Origin: Nitrospirillum pindoramense
GTDB lineage: Bacteria > Pseudomonadota > Alphaproteobacteria > Azospirillales > Azospirillaceae
Assembly (NCBI RefSeq): GCF_007827955.1
Contig: NZ_VITR01000001.1
Coordinates: forward strand, 248,001 to 312,000
Direction of reading: 5' to 3'
DNA: 64,000 bases
The notes beneath the pieces were generated by a model, which saw nothing but the letters and a program-made list of their open reading frames with translations, had not been told where the DNA came from and ran no database searches. The number at the start of each line of letters is the position of its first letter. Position 1 is the stretch's first letter. Position numbers and translations under genes: made by a program. Positions 16,261-24,462 of the stretch are shown here, piece by piece.

Positions 16261-17637
16261 TCAACTGCCGCCGGCCTCTTGGGCGGCCCAGAGGCCGGCG
16301 GTGGCGTCCGCCGCCCCGGCCATGGCCAGGCAGGCGTCGGCCAGCTTCTGGTGGGCGCCTTCCAGGCCGGCGAAGGCCAGGCAGCGCCGGGCCTTTTCCA
16401 GGTGTTCCTCCCGCGTCAGCGGCCAGGCGGGGGCGCCGAACTGCACCGTCACCTCCTGCGACAGCGCGCGGCCGTCGGTCAGCAGCGCCTCCGCCCGCGC
16501 CGGCACGAAGGCAGCCGGGTCGGGATTGCCGTCGCTTTCAACGCTGATGCGGCTGGCCAGTTGGGCGATGGTGGGATCGTTCAGCCGCTCCGCCGTGAAG
16601 TCGGACAGGTCGACCGTCCCTCGCGTCAGGACCACCGCCCCCAAATACGGGAAGCACAGCCGGGCGTAGGCGGGCGTCATGTCGGGGACCAGAGGGCGCC
16701 CCACCAGCCGCACGATCAGGGGCGGCGCCCGGTAGGTCAGCGTTTCCAGGTTCAGGGCGTGCAGGCCATGCTGGTGCATCAGCCGCTGCGTGGCCACGAT
16801 GGCGCCGTGCGCGGCGCGGCCGGTGGGGAAAGGCTTCCAGCTCACCTGCTCGATACGGTGCGGGCCGGCCAGGCCCTCCATCAGGCGCTGGATGTCGTGG
16901 CTGCTTTCGAACAGGGTCAGGTAGCCGTAGGGCCCGTCGATCGAGGCGCTGGGGCCCGGCAGGCCGGCCAGGGCCAGGTCGATGGCCTGCACCGCCGACC
17001 GGGCGGCACCCGCGATCTGCAGCGGCAGGGTGGCCTTGCCCTCCACATGCGCCTGCATCGTGCCCGAGGCATAGGCGAGGGCCAGGCCCAGGGCGTCCAA
17101 GGCCTCGCCGCGCGGCATCTTCCGCAGGCGGGCCAGTGCCGCCACGCAACCGAAGATGCCGGCGGTGGCCGGGCGGAAGAACTTGACGGGTGAGGTGGCG
17201 GCGACGCCCAGCCCGGCGGCGACGTCCACGCCCGCGACCAGGGCGGTCAGCAGCCGTTGGCCGTCATAGGGGCCGCTGCGGTCAGCCTCCGCCAGCAGGG
17301 CGGACAGGATGGTGGCCAGGGGGTGGACCACCGCCGGCTCATGCACGCAGTCGAACTCCTGCGCATGAATCTGGAAGGCGTTCAGAAAGGCGGCGCTGGA
17401 CGGCGGCAGGCGCAACCCCGGCCGGCCCAGGACCCGGGCGCCCTCCTTCCCGGCGGGCAGTCCCCAGGACCGCACCGCCGTCATCACCTCATTGGCATAG
17501 GGCGCCCGGCGCCCGGCGATACCCACCACCACGCTGTCGTGCAGGAAGGTGGCGGCGGCCGTGCGGGTGCTGTCGGAAAGCGTCTCCCACTCCAGCGCCA
17601 GGGCGTGGTCGATCAACAGCTCGGCGGCGTTCGTCAT
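16261..17637 (-). CDS. MmgE/PrpD family protein
   Basis: 458 aa, full-length member of the family that includes 2-methylcitrate dehydratase and cis-aconitate decarboxylase; such enzymes remove or add water or CO2 on branched tricarboxylic or related acids. The active-site stretch HAQEFDCVHEPAVVHP (about residues 111-126) and the GTMQAH motif (about 191) are recognisable. Cytoplasmic. AGGGGG before ATG 17637 supports the start, and a good promoter (TTGATA 17713-17708, 17 bases, TATTAT 17690-17685) with operator D over its -10 drives it. In this setting a dehydratase or decarboxylase acting on a methylated dicarboxylate is more likely than propionate metabolism, because no PrpC or PrpR is near. 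Confidence 0.85.
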   Translation of the reverse strand: MTNAAELLIDHALALEWETLSDSTRTAAATFLHDSVVVGIAGRRAPYANEVMTAVRSWGLPAGKEGARVLGRPGLRLPPSSAAFLNAFQIHAQEFDCVHEPAVVHPLATILSALLAEADRSGPYDGQRLLTALVAGVDVAAGLGVAATSPVKFFRPATAGIFGCVAALARLRKMPRGEALDALGLALAYASGTMQAHVEGKATLPLQIAGAARSAVQAIDLALAGLPGPSASIDGPYGYLTLFESSHDIQRLMEGLAGPHRIEQVSWKPFPTGRAAHGAIVATQRLMHQHGLHALNLETLTYRAPPLIVRLVGRPLVPDMTPAYARLCFPYLGAVVLTRGTVDLSDFTAERLNDPTIAQLASRISVESDGNPDPAAFVPARAEALLTDGRALSQEVTVQFGAPAWPLTREEHLEKARRCLAFAGLEGAHQKLADACLAMAGAADATAGLWAAQEAGGS

Positions 17638-17681
17638 GGCATGCCCCCTGGTTTGGGAAAGACGCTTAAGGTCTTCTAAAG

Positions 17682-17697
17682 GGCATAATAGTATGCC
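17682..17697. promoter_or_regulatory. Inverted-repeat operator D (perfect palindrome)
   Basis: GGCATA-ATAG-TATGCC, both arms exactly complementary and a full match to GRYATA-N4-TATRYC. It covers the -10 element (TATTAT, 17690-17685) of the promoter of the PrpD-family gene and lies 54 bases upstream of the divergent flavoprotein gene, so it can control both. Confidence 0.75.
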
Positions 17698-17750
17698 AAT
17701 ATACCAATATCAATATTCTATGGGCGGGGCCTACGGGGGCAGGGGTGAGC

Positions 17751-19148
17751 ATGTCGATAATTCCGGGGCGTGACACGCCGTTTGATGCCGTTGTCCCCCT
17801 GTTGGTCGTTGGCGGCGGCGCGTGCGGCTTGGTGGCGGCCCTGGCGGCGCGCGATGCCGGCGTGGATGTCGTGGTGTTGGAACGGGACCCCATGCCCCAG
17901 GGCAGCACATCGATGTCGCTGGGCGCGCTCTGCGCCTCCGGCTCGGCGGAACAGCGCCGCCACGGGGTGGATGACGGCGCCGACCGTTTCTTCGCCGACG
18001 TCATGGCCAAGACGGGTGGCGCCGCCGATCCGGTGCTGGCCCGCCTGGTGGGCGCGCGGTCCGGCCCCACGCTGGACTGGCTGTCGGACCGCCACGGGGT
18101 GCCGCTGCTGCTGGAAACGGGCTGGAAGCCGGCCTTCGGCCACAGCGTCATGCGCATGCACGTCACCCCGGGCCGGACGGGCCAGGATCTGATGCAACGC
18201 CTGCTGCTGGCGTGCGAGGCCGCCGGTGTCGACATCCTGACGGACGCGCATGTCACCGACCTGCACGCCGAGGGCGACCGTGTCACCGGCGTGCGGCTGC
18301 GCCGCCCTGACGGCAGTGTCGAGGATATCGGCTGCCAGGCCCTGGTCCTGGCGACCTGCGGCTTCGGCGGCAATGCGGAGATGGTGCGGCGGCACATCCC
18401 CGCCATGGCGGACGCGCCCTATTTCGGGTGGGAGGGTAATCGGGGTGAGGGTATCGCCTGGGGGCAGGCGCTGGGCGCCGCCTTGGCCGACATGGACGCC
18501 TACCAGGGCCTGGGGCTGCTGGCCTCCCCCGCCGCCATCGACGTCAACCCGCGCTTCCTGATCGAGGGCGGCATCCAGGTCAACCGCCACGGCGCCCGCT
18601 TCGCGCATGAGCTGGAGGACGTGTCGGGCGCCGGCGCCCGCGTCATCGCCCAGCCGGACGGCCTGGCCTGGGTGATCTATGACCAGCGCATCCACGACAG
18701 CTGCGCCAGCCTGCCGCAATATGTGGCGCTGCGCGAGGCGGGCGGGGCTCGCCAGGCGGCCACAGCGGAGGCGTTGGCGGCGCAGGCCGGCATCGACCCG
18801 GCTGGTCTGGCGGCCACGCTGGGCCAGGTCGCGGCCCATGTCGAAAGCGGCGAGGCCGATCCGTTCGGCCGGCGCTTCACCGGCCCAGCGCTGTCAGCAC
18901 CCTATTACGCCATCCGCGTCACCGGCGCCCTGTTCCACACCCAGGGGGGGCTGGTGGTGGACTCCGACGCGCGGGTGCAACGGGCCACGGGTGGGCCTCT
19001 GCCCAACCTGTTCGCCGGCGGTGGTGCCGCGCGCAGCATCGGCGGCCCCGGCCCGTCCGGCTATCTGCCGGGCGCCGGCCTGTGCATGGCCGTGACGCTG
19101 GGGCGGGTGGCGGGCGAGGCGGCGGCCAGGCTGGTCACAGCATCTTGA
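17751..19148 (+). CDS. FAD-dependent oxidoreductase, fumarate reductase/ketosteroid dehydrogenase flavoprotein type
   Basis: 465 aa FAD_binding_2 flavoprotein. The dinucleotide-binding motif VVGGGACGLVAALAARDAG is near residues 20-38, followed by VVLERD for the ribose contact; the C-terminal FAD-contact region reads GGGAARSIGGPGPSGYLPGAGL near residues 420-442. The family covers fumarate, urocanate and similar reductases and 3-ketosteroid dehydrogenases, which add or remove hydrogens at a C=C bond next to a carbonyl or carboxyl group. No signal peptide or haem motif, so it is a soluble single-subunit form. AGGGG 5 bases before ATG 17751 favours that start over GTG 17745. Next gene is an SDR, 25 bases on. 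Confidence 0.85.
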   Translation: MSIIPGRDTPFDAVVPLLVVGGGACGLVAALAARDAGVDVVVLERDPMPQGSTSMSLGALCASGSAEQRRHGVDDGADRFFADVMAKTGGAADPVLARLVGARSGPTLDWLSDRHGVPLLLETGWKPAFGHSVMRMHVTPGRTGQDLMQRLLLACEAAGVDILTDAHVTDLHAEGDRVTGVRLRRPDGSVEDIGCQALVLATCGFGGNAEMVRRHIPAMADAPYFGWEGNRGEGIAWGQALGAALADMDAYQGLGLLASPAAIDVNPRFLIEGGIQVNRHGARFAHELEDVSGAGARVIAQPDGLAWVIYDQRIHDSCASLPQYVALREAGGARQAATAEALAAQAGIDPAGLAATLGQVAAHVESGEADPFGRRFTGPALSAPYYAIRVTGALFHTQGGLVVDSDARVQRATGGPLPNLFAGGGAARSIGGPGPSGYLPGAGLCMAVTLGRVAGEAAARLVTAS

Positions 19149-19173
19149 ACGAACGGGAACTAAGGGGGGAATC

Positions 19174-20025
19174 ATGCAGCAGCAGGGACAGGGCCGCTTC
19201 GCCGGCAAGGTGGCGGTGGTCACGGGCGCGGGGCGCCGCCAGGGCTTGGGTGAGGCCATCGCCCGCAGGCTGGCGTCCGATGGTGCCGCGGTCGTCCTGT
19301 CGGACATTGGCCGCGCCACGGATGCCACCACGCCGGACGGCATGATCGGCGCCACCTCCGAACTTCAGGCGGTGGCGGCCGCCATCGCCGCCGACACCGG
19401 CGCGCGTGTCGAGACCGTCACCTGCGATGTGCGGGACATGGCGCAGATGCGGGCCCTGGCGGCGTTCGCCGTCGACCGCCTGGGGGGCCTGGACTTCTGG
19501 ATCAACAACGCCGGCATCGGCTATCTGATGAAGCCCTTGCTGGAGACCGAGGCTGCGGAATGGCAGGCGGTCATCGACGTCAACCTGACGGGCTGCTTCA
19601 ACGGGCTGAAGGCGGCGGCGGAGATCATGGTGCCGGCCGGGCGGGGTGGCCGCGTCGTCAACATCGCCAGCCAGGCGGCCAAGTCGGGCTTTCCCTTCGC
19701 GGCGGCCTATTGCTCGTCCAAGCATGGCCTGGTCGGGCTGGTGCGCTCCGCCGCCATTGAGCTGGGACGCTACGGCATCACCGTCAACAACGTCTGCCCC
19801 AACCACGTCACCACGGGGTTGGGCGCCTGGCAGAACGAGTATTTCTCTAAGCAGCTGGGCCTGACGCTGGAGCAATATCTGGACGCCATGAAGGGCCGCA
19901 TTCCCATGGGCCGGCCGGGCCTGCCGCAGGACACGGCCAACGCCGTCGCCTTCCTCTGCTCCGACGAGGCGGTCTACATCACGGCGGAAAGCATGAACGT
20001 GTCGGGGGGTGAGGAACCGCACTGA
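19174..20025 (+). CDS. Short-chain dehydrogenase/reductase
   Basis: 283 aa classical SDR. Cofactor motif TGAGRRQGLG near residues 18-27, NNAG near 110, the catalytic serine in NIASQ and the Y-x-x-x-K pair in YCSSK near residues 179-183, all intact. It reduces a ketone or oxidises an alcohol using NAD(P). The strong ribosome site AAGGGGGGA precedes ATG 19174. It lies downstream of the flavoprotein gene and ends ahead of a bidirectional terminator, forming a two-gene operon controlled by operator D. An Asp in LSDIG after the second strand suggests NAD preference. Substrate unknown. Confidence 0.9.
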   Translation: MQQQGQGRFAGKVAVVTGAGRRQGLGEAIARRLASDGAAVVLSDIGRATDATTPDGMIGATSELQAVAAAIAADTGARVETVTCDVRDMAQMRALAAFAVDRLGGLDFWINNAGIGYLMKPLLETEAAEWQAVIDVNLTGCFNGLKAAAEIMVPAGRGGRVVNIASQAAKSGFPFAAAYCSSKHGLVGLVRSAAIELGRYGITVNNVCPNHVTTGLGAWQNEYFSKQLGLTLEQYLDAMKGRIPMGRPGLPQDTANAVAFLCSDEAVYITAESMNVSGGEEPH

Positions 20026-20035
20026 GCGGTTCCGG

Positions 20036-20067
20036 GGCGCCGGCCGATCGACGCTGGCCGGCGCCTT
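20036..20067. terminator. Bidirectional hairpin between convergent SDR and GntR genes
   Basis: GGCGCCGGCC (20036-20045), ten-base loop, GGCCGGCGCC (20056-20065), followed by TT. Both neighbouring genes end within 11 bases of the stem. The T-run is short, so termination may be partial. Confidence 0.65.
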
Positions 20068-20070
20068 CCG

Positions 20071-20865
20071 TCACCCTTCGGATTTCCAGCCGCCGATCGC
20101 CTTGCGGCCTGAGCGCATGTGGTACTTGAAGCGGTCCGGCCGGTAGTTGGCGTGAATGATCTGCACGCCCCGTCCGCTCTTGTCCCGGACCACCCGTTCC
20201 ACCCGCAGGACGGGGGCGCCGGGCGCCATTTCCAGCGCGGCGGCCACCGGCGGCTCGGCGGCCACGGCGGTGATCCACTGTTCCGCCTCATGCGGGGCGA
20301 AGCCGATGCGCTCCAGCGACACCAGGGTGGGGACCGTCTCCATGTCCGTGCGGCTGATGCCGGCCGCGATGTCCAGCGGCATGAACTGCACGATGTAGGA
20401 GAAGGGCTCGCCCGCCAGCTTGCGCAGGCGCACCACCCGCTGCACCGGCGTCCCCGCTTCCACATCCAGCAGGGCGGCGATGGCCGGCGGCGACCCCGGC
20501 TCGGTGATGTCCAGCACCTCGACCTCGGTTTCGAGGCCCATGGTCTTCAGGCTTTCGATCAAATTGTCGAAGCTGCCGTGAACCTGGGGCAGCGTCGCCG
20601 ATGCCGTCACCACCGTGCCCCGTCCGCGATGGCGGCTGACCAGGTCGTGCGCCGCCAATTCGTTCAGCGAGCGCTTCACGGTGATGCGGGACACGTTGAA
20701 CAGCTTGGCCAGTTCCTGCTCCCCCGGCATGACCGAGTTCGCCGGGAACTCCCCATTGCGGATCTTCTCCCGCAGGACGAGGAAAATCTGGTGGTACAGC
20801 GGCGTGGGCGCCGTGTGGTCCAACTGGTCCGGGGTCAGTCCTGTGTCGGCTGGGGAATGGTCCAT
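20071..20865 (-). CDS. GntR-family regulator, HutC/UTRA subfamily (first)
   Basis: About 264 aa. N-terminal winged helix: PLYHQIFLVLREKI, then PGEQELAKLFNVSRITVKRSL as the recognition helix region (about residues 45-65) and the wing RGRGTVV; the C-terminal UTRA ligand-binding domain follows to HANYRPDRFKY. HutC-type proteins bind small molecules and usually act as repressors of catabolic genes at short palindromes. The TTG at 20910 has no ribosome site; ATG 20865 is preceded by GGGA and is preferred. It is convergent with the SDR gene and downstream of the PuuE-like operon, separated by a hairpin. It is one of two candidates for the regulator of the GRYATA-N4-TATRYC sites. Confidence 0.9.
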   Translation of the reverse strand: MDHSPADTGLTPDQLDHTAPTPLYHQIFLVLREKIRNGEFPANSVMPGEQELAKLFNVSRITVKRSLNELAAHDLVSRHRGRGTVVTASATLPQVHGSFDNLIESLKTMGLETEVEVLDITEPGSPPAIAALLDVEAGTPVQRVVRLRKLAGEPFSYIVQFMPLDIAAGISRTDMETVPTLVSLERIGFAPHEAEQWITAVAAEPPVAAALEMAPGAPVLRVERVVRDKSGRGVQIIHANYRPDRFKYHMRSGRKAIGGWKSEG

Positions 20866-20922
20866 GTATCCCGTCGGCTGCGGTTTGGTGGCGAGGTTGT
20901 TTTTGGCCAAGGAGCTTTAGGG

Positions 20923-20954
20923 CAAACGGCGCCCGATGCAAGGGGCGCCGTTTG
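20923..20954 (-). terminator. Hairpin terminator after the PuuE-like operon
   Basis: CAAACGGCGCCC (20923-20934), eight-base loop, GGGCGCCGTTTG (20943-20954), 10 bases downstream of the stop of the last gene of the operon. The T residues are within the stem arm, so it should stop most leftward transcription before the GntR gene. Confidence 0.65.
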
Positions 20955-20963
20955 TCGCGGCCT

Positions 20964-21878
20964 TCAACCAGGGGTTATGTCGTCAGGGCTGACGCTACCA
21001 CATCCCGGGCGTTTCAGCACGTTGGCCAGGCTGTCCCGCAGCGCCTTGACGCGATAGGGCAGGCCGCTGACATAGGGGCGGACGGTCAGGGTCAGCAGGC
21101 GTGGGCTGGACTGGGCCGCCGCCTCGGCCAACAGCCAATCGGCCGCGTCCGATACTTGCGTCACCCATTCCTGTTCCGGCCGCGCATGGGTGATCAGGAT
21201 CTGCCAGTCGTCCAGCTCGTTGGACAGGGGCAGGGCCGTCAGGTCGCCCGCCTCGGTATGGAAGGCGGTGGGCAGGTCGTCGTGGGCCCAGTCCGCGAAC
21301 CAGCGGATGCCGGCGGCGGCTAGGCGTGCCGGGGTCTGGAAGCCCTCCGCCCGCGCCGGGCTGATCCAACCGTCCGGGCGTCGGCCGGTGACCGCCGACA
21401 GCGCGTCCAGGGTGCGGTCGATATATGAACGCTCTAGATCCGCCGGCAGGGCGGAATGGTGCAGGCTGTCCGTGTCCCAGCCATGGGCACAGACGGCGTG
21501 GCCATCCGCCACCACATCGCGCACCAGGGCGGGGTAGCGCTCCGCCACCGCGCCTTGGATGGCGAAGGTGGCCCGCAGCCCCAGCTTGCCGAACAGGGTC
21601 AGCAGGCGGTAGGCGCCGACGCGGTTGCCGTAGTCGCGAGTCGTGTAGTGCCGCAGGTCGGGATAGGGGGTCTGCATGGCCCCCGGCGCCTTGAAGGGCT
21701 GCCCCGATGGATTCAGGGGGAAGAATTCCAGCGGGACCACGACCCACAGGCCCAGCGTGCGGTCGCCTGGCAGCCGGATGGCCGGCCGTTCAGGCAGGGG
21801 GGCGGCCGGGTAATGGGCATGGTCCGGCCCGGCATGGCGGTGCGGATAGGTGAGGTAGCTTTCCGGCAGGGTGCTCAT
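20964..21878 (-). CDS. PuuE-like polysaccharide deacetylase-family hydrolase (divergent paralogue)
   Basis: 304 aa, cytoplasmic, NodB-type barrel of the PuuE branch: WVVVPLEFFPL replaces the TFDD motif, CAHGWDTDSLHHS carries the metal-site histidines, and the C-terminal segment reads VRPYVSGLPYR. In the two paralogues of this window the corresponding position is LH (LHPHVSG, LHAYLVA), so here a conserved histidine is replaced by arginine, which may alter or abolish activity or specificity. The ATG at 21878 overlaps the previous stop (ATGA), so the two PuuE-like proteins are probably made in equal amounts and could form a heteromer. A longer reading frame going up to 22607 is an artefact of the overlapping frame. 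Confidence 0.75.
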   Translation of the reverse strand: MSTLPESYLTYPHRHAGPDHAHYPAAPLPERPAIRLPGDRTLGLWVVVPLEFFPLNPSGQPFKAPGAMQTPYPDLRHYTTRDYGNRVGAYRLLTLFGKLGLRATFAIQGAVAERYPALVRDVVADGHAVCAHGWDTDSLHHSALPADLERSYIDRTLDALSAVTGRRPDGWISPARAEGFQTPARLAAAGIRWFADWAHDDLPTAFHTEAGDLTALPLSNELDDWQILITHARPEQEWVTQVSDAADWLLAEAAAQSSPRLLTLTVRPYVSGLPYRVKALRDSLANVLKRPGCGSVSPDDITPG

Positions 21879-22849
21879 GAACGGTCCCCCTGGGCCTGGC
21901 CCGATGGCGCGGGGTTGAAGCCTGTGCCGGGGCGGGCGCAGCCGCGCGCCTCTATGTCCGCCAGCGTCTGGTCGTAATGGGACGACAGATAGAACTGCGC
22001 GATGTCCTTGGCCGTGGTGACCCAGACATCGTCGCGGTGGCCGGTGATGTAGCGCAGGGCCTCGCGGAAGGGGCCGATGCGGTGGGGGTGCGCCACCAGA
22101 TAGGCGTGCAGCGGAATGCACATGACGGTTCCCGTCTCCGCCCCTTCCTCCAGCAACTGGTCGAAATGGCGCATCAGGGTGTCGGCGTAGGCGCGCGGGC
22201 TCTGGTGATAGACGCCATAGGTGATGACGTCGTTGACCTCCAGGCTGTAGGGCATGGAAATCAGGCGCTTGTCGCCCTTCACCTTCAGGGGCTGCGGCTG
22301 GTCGTCCTGGAACAGGTCGCAGCTGTACCAGAAATCGTATTCGGCCAGCAGGTCCAGCGTCCGCTCGGTGTGCGTCAGGGCCGGGGCCAGATACCCCCGG
22401 ATGCGCTGGCCGGTCGCGTCCTGCACCGACCGGATGCTGTCCTCGATCACCGCGCGCTCCTGCGCCTCGGTCATGCCGTAGGAATAGCGGGTGTTGTAGA
22501 TGCCGTGGCTGAAGAACTCCCAGTCCCGGTCGACGCAGGCGCGGATGATCTCCGGATGGTGGTCCAGCATGGCGACCGACAGGCTGACGCTGCCGCGCAC
22601 GCCGCACTCATCCATCACATCCATCATGCGCCAATGGCCCACGCGGTTGCCCCAGTCGCGGGCGGAATAGGGCACCACATCCGGATGCGGGCGCCCCCAG
22701 GGCTTGCGCGAGGGGTTGCCCGGCGGGTCCAGCTCATAAAACTCGATATTGGGCGCGACCCAGAACGCCACCTTCTTGCCGCCGGGCCAGGTGATCTTGG
22801 GCCGGTCGCGGTAGGGCCAGAAATCATAAAGATTGGGATCGCCGTGCAT
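21875..22849 (-). CDS. PuuE-like polysaccharide deacetylase-family hydrolase
   Basis: 324 aa, cytoplasmic. Motifs in order: FWVAPNIEFYEL near residue 30 (position of TFDD), Y-SARDWGNRVGHWR near 65, EFFSHGIYNTRY near 112 (metal-site His), and LHAYLVAHPHR near 250. These are the hallmarks of the PuuE/allantoinase and cyclic-imide-hydrolase branch rather than of chitin or peptidoglycan deacetylases. ATG 22849 has GGGAG six bases upstream and is preferred over TTG 22867. It is the middle gene of a three-gene operon, 37 bases after an isochorismatase-type amidohydrolase, so ring opening followed by hydrolysis of the linear amide is a natural reading. Substrate unknown. Confidence 0.78.
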   Translation of the reverse strand: MHGDPNLYDFWPYRDRPKITWPGGKKVAFWVAPNIEFYELDPPGNPSRKPWGRPHPDVVPYSARDWGNRVGHWRMMDVMDECGVRGSVSLSVAMLDHHPEIIRACVDRDWEFFSHGIYNTRYSYGMTEAQERAVIEDSIRSVQDATGQRIRGYLAPALTHTERTLDLLAEYDFWYSCDLFQDDQPQPLKVKGDKRLISMPYSLEVNDVITYGVYHQSPRAYADTLMRHFDQLLEEGAETGTVMCIPLHAYLVAHPHRIGPFREALRYITGHRDDVWVTTAKDIAQFYLSSHYDQTLADIEARGCARPGTGFNPAPSGQAQGDRS

Positions 22850-22886
22850 GGGGGGCTCCCGGCTCAAGAGGGGAATGGGAAGGGGG

Positions 22887-23576
22887 TCAGGTCCGCAGCG
22901 CCGCCAGATGGGCGTCGACCTCCGCCACCGCCACCACGTCCGCGTATTTCAGCAGCAGGTCGGTCAGGTTGGCGTAGTGATAGGACTCGTGCTTGTCGGC
23001 CACGCACTCTTCCGGGACGATGGTGCGATAGCCGTGCGACAGGCTGTCCACCGCCGTGGCGCGCACGCAGCCCGAGGTGCTGCCGCCGGTCACCACCACC
23101 GTGTCGATCTTGTGCCACACCAGATAGCTGGCCAGCGGGCTTTCGAAGAAGGCCGACGGCATGCGCTTGTCATAGACCAGGTCCACCGCCGCATCGATCT
23201 CCGCCCGGGGGTCGAAGGCGTGGCGGTCGCTGTCGCGGCGGATGTTCTGCAGGCTGTCCGGCGTGTTGGTGCGCGTGCCCCAGACACCGGCGTCCCCGCC
23301 ATCGGCCTTGTAGGCCACCCGCGTCCAGATGACGGGGAAGCCGGCCGCCCGGGCGGCGGCGCTGATGCGGTTCACATGGGCGATCTGGTCGGGGTCGGTG
23401 ACGTAGGCGGTCTTGGGGAACAGGTCGGGCCGGGTGTAGGCCTGCTGGAAATCGACGTTGACGATGGCCAGCCGCTGCCCGAAGCCGAACTTGGCGCGTG
23501 CGGGGTTGGCCCTGACCTGTTCGAAAATCTCCCGCGCGGTCTTTTGCTCGCGCACCATGGTCGGTTCAAAGCGCAT
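22887..23576 (-). CDS. Isochorismatase-family cysteine amidohydrolase (first)
   Basis: 229 aa. The catalytic triad of the N-carbamoylsarcosine amidase/maleamate amidase/nicotinamidase group is complete: Asp42 in NVDFQQAY, Lys137 in YDKRMPSAFF and Cys170 in GSTSGCVRAT. These enzymes hydrolyse a primary amide or carbamoyl group to release ammonia, through a thioester. Length and the STSGCVRATAVDS motif match the N-carbamoylsarcosine amidase-like branch. Strong ribosome site (AGAAGGGGACGG) before ATG 23576. First gene of an operon with two PuuE-like hydrolases, and operator E lies about 33 bases upstream. It probably deamidates the ring-opened product of its neighbours. Confidence 0.85.
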   Translation of the reverse strand: MRFEPTMVREQKTAREIFEQVRANPARAKFGFGQRLAIVNVDFQQAYTRPDLFPKTAYVTDPDQIAHVNRISAAARAAGFPVIWTRVAYKADGGDAGVWGTRTNTPDSLQNIRRDSDRHAFDPRAEIDAAVDLVYDKRMPSAFFESPLASYLVWHKIDTVVVTGGSTSGCVRATAVDSLSHGYRTIVPEECVADKHESYHYANLTDLLLKYADVVAVAEVDAHLAALRT

Positions 23577-23608
23577 ACTGCCGTCCCCTTCTCAGCCCGT
23601 TCTTTATT

Positions 23609-23624
23609 GATATATCTTTATGCC
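23609..23624. promoter_or_regulatory. Inverted-repeat operator E upstream of the amidohydrolase operon
   Basis: GATATA-TCTT-TATGCC, a full match to GRYATA-N4-TATRYC. Leftward promoter candidate: TTGAGT (23653-23648), 17 bases, TAGAAA (23630-23625), which places the operator over the expected transcription start. A second small inverted repeat, ATGCCTT-TCT-AAGGCAT (23620-23636), overlaps its edge. Confidence 0.65.
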
Positions 23625-23693
23625 TTTCTAAGGCATTGCCGGCGCTGACTCAACCCCGAAACGACGTTTCCTCGTGGGGTGTCGCGGTTGGCT

Positions 23694-24452
23694 TCACTCC
23701 ACGTCCGTCCGTTCGCGGGTATAGCTGGTGACGTAGGCGAAGCGGCCGGCCGGATGCACCGTCTCCGTCGCCAGGAACAGGCGGCCGGGGGCGTCGCGGT
23801 ACTGGCGCTGGGTATGCAACGCGGCGTCCCCCGCCGGTGCGCCCAGCAACTGCGCCAGCAGCGGCGTCAGGGTCATGGCGCTGATGCGCTGGTCCACCCG
23901 GTCCGCCACGACGCCGAAGCGGGCCTCGATGGCGCCGGCGACCGAGCTGGCGTTGTCGATCTCGGTGGCCGTGGGGGCGCAATCCTTGCGGATCAGCATG
24001 CGGGCCAGCCCCACCGTCTGGGCGCCGCTGCCGCGATAGCCCCGCAATTCCCGCCAATCCTCGGGCGCCAGGTTCAGGGTCGCGGCCAGGCCGTCCGCCG
24101 GGGCGACGCCGTAATAGATGATCTTCAGCCGCGCCTCGCCGGCGTACTGCAGCAGATCCTGGAAGCCGCCCAGCGGCTGCACGAACATCGCCGGTCCGGG
24201 GCGCGCGCTGACCACGGTGCCGGCGCGCCGGCGGCGAACCACCAGCCCCTCCTGCGTCAGCAGGCGCAGGGCGTCACGCGCGGTGTGGCGCGAAATGTCA
24301 TGTAGGGCGCAAAGCTCGATTTCCCCCGGCAGCAGGTCGCCCACCTTGTAGGTGCCGTTGCCGATGGCCGCGCGCAGGATCTGCGCCACCTGCCGGTAGC
24401 GGGGGGCTTGGCCGGCGGCTGGGCGGGTGGCCGGGCGTTTAGATGTGTTCAC
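23694..24452 (-). CDS. GntR-family regulator, HutC/UTRA subfamily (second)
   Basis: 252 aa. Winged helix with YRQVAQILRAAI, PGEIELCALHDISRHTARDAL (recognition helix near residues 50-65) and wing RRRAGTVV, then a UTRA effector domain. GTG start at 24452 with AGGA five bases upstream, inside or right after the end of the LysR gene, so it is probably co-transcribed with it. The next gene downstream is the operator E-controlled amidohydrolase. HutC-type proteins usually sit next to the operon they control, so this is the other good candidate for the regulator of the shared palindrome. Confidence 0.88.
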   Translation of the reverse strand: MNTSKRPATRPAAGQAPRYRQVAQILRAAIGNGTYKVGDLLPGEIELCALHDISRHTARDALRLLTQEGLVVRRRRAGTVVSARPGPAMFVQPLGGFQDLLQYAGEARLKIIYYGVAPADGLAATLNLAPEDWRELRGYRGSGAQTVGLARMLIRKDCAPTATEIDNASSVAGAIEARFGVVADRVDQRISAMTLTPLLAQLLGAPAGDAALHTQRQYRDAPGRLFLATETVHPAGRFAYVTSYTRERTDVE

Positions 24453-24462
24453 CGCATCCTGC

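Noticed and set aside
14726-16669. 647-codon open frame overlapping the MFS and HapK genes in another frame
   Set aside because: Arg/His/Pro-rich translation and no ribosome site; the MFS and HapK frames have clear family features.
20964-22607. A 547-residue fusion of two PuuE-like proteins
   Set aside because: The upstream half is the out-of-frame translation of the neighbouring gene; the true start is ATG 21878 with an ATGA overlap.
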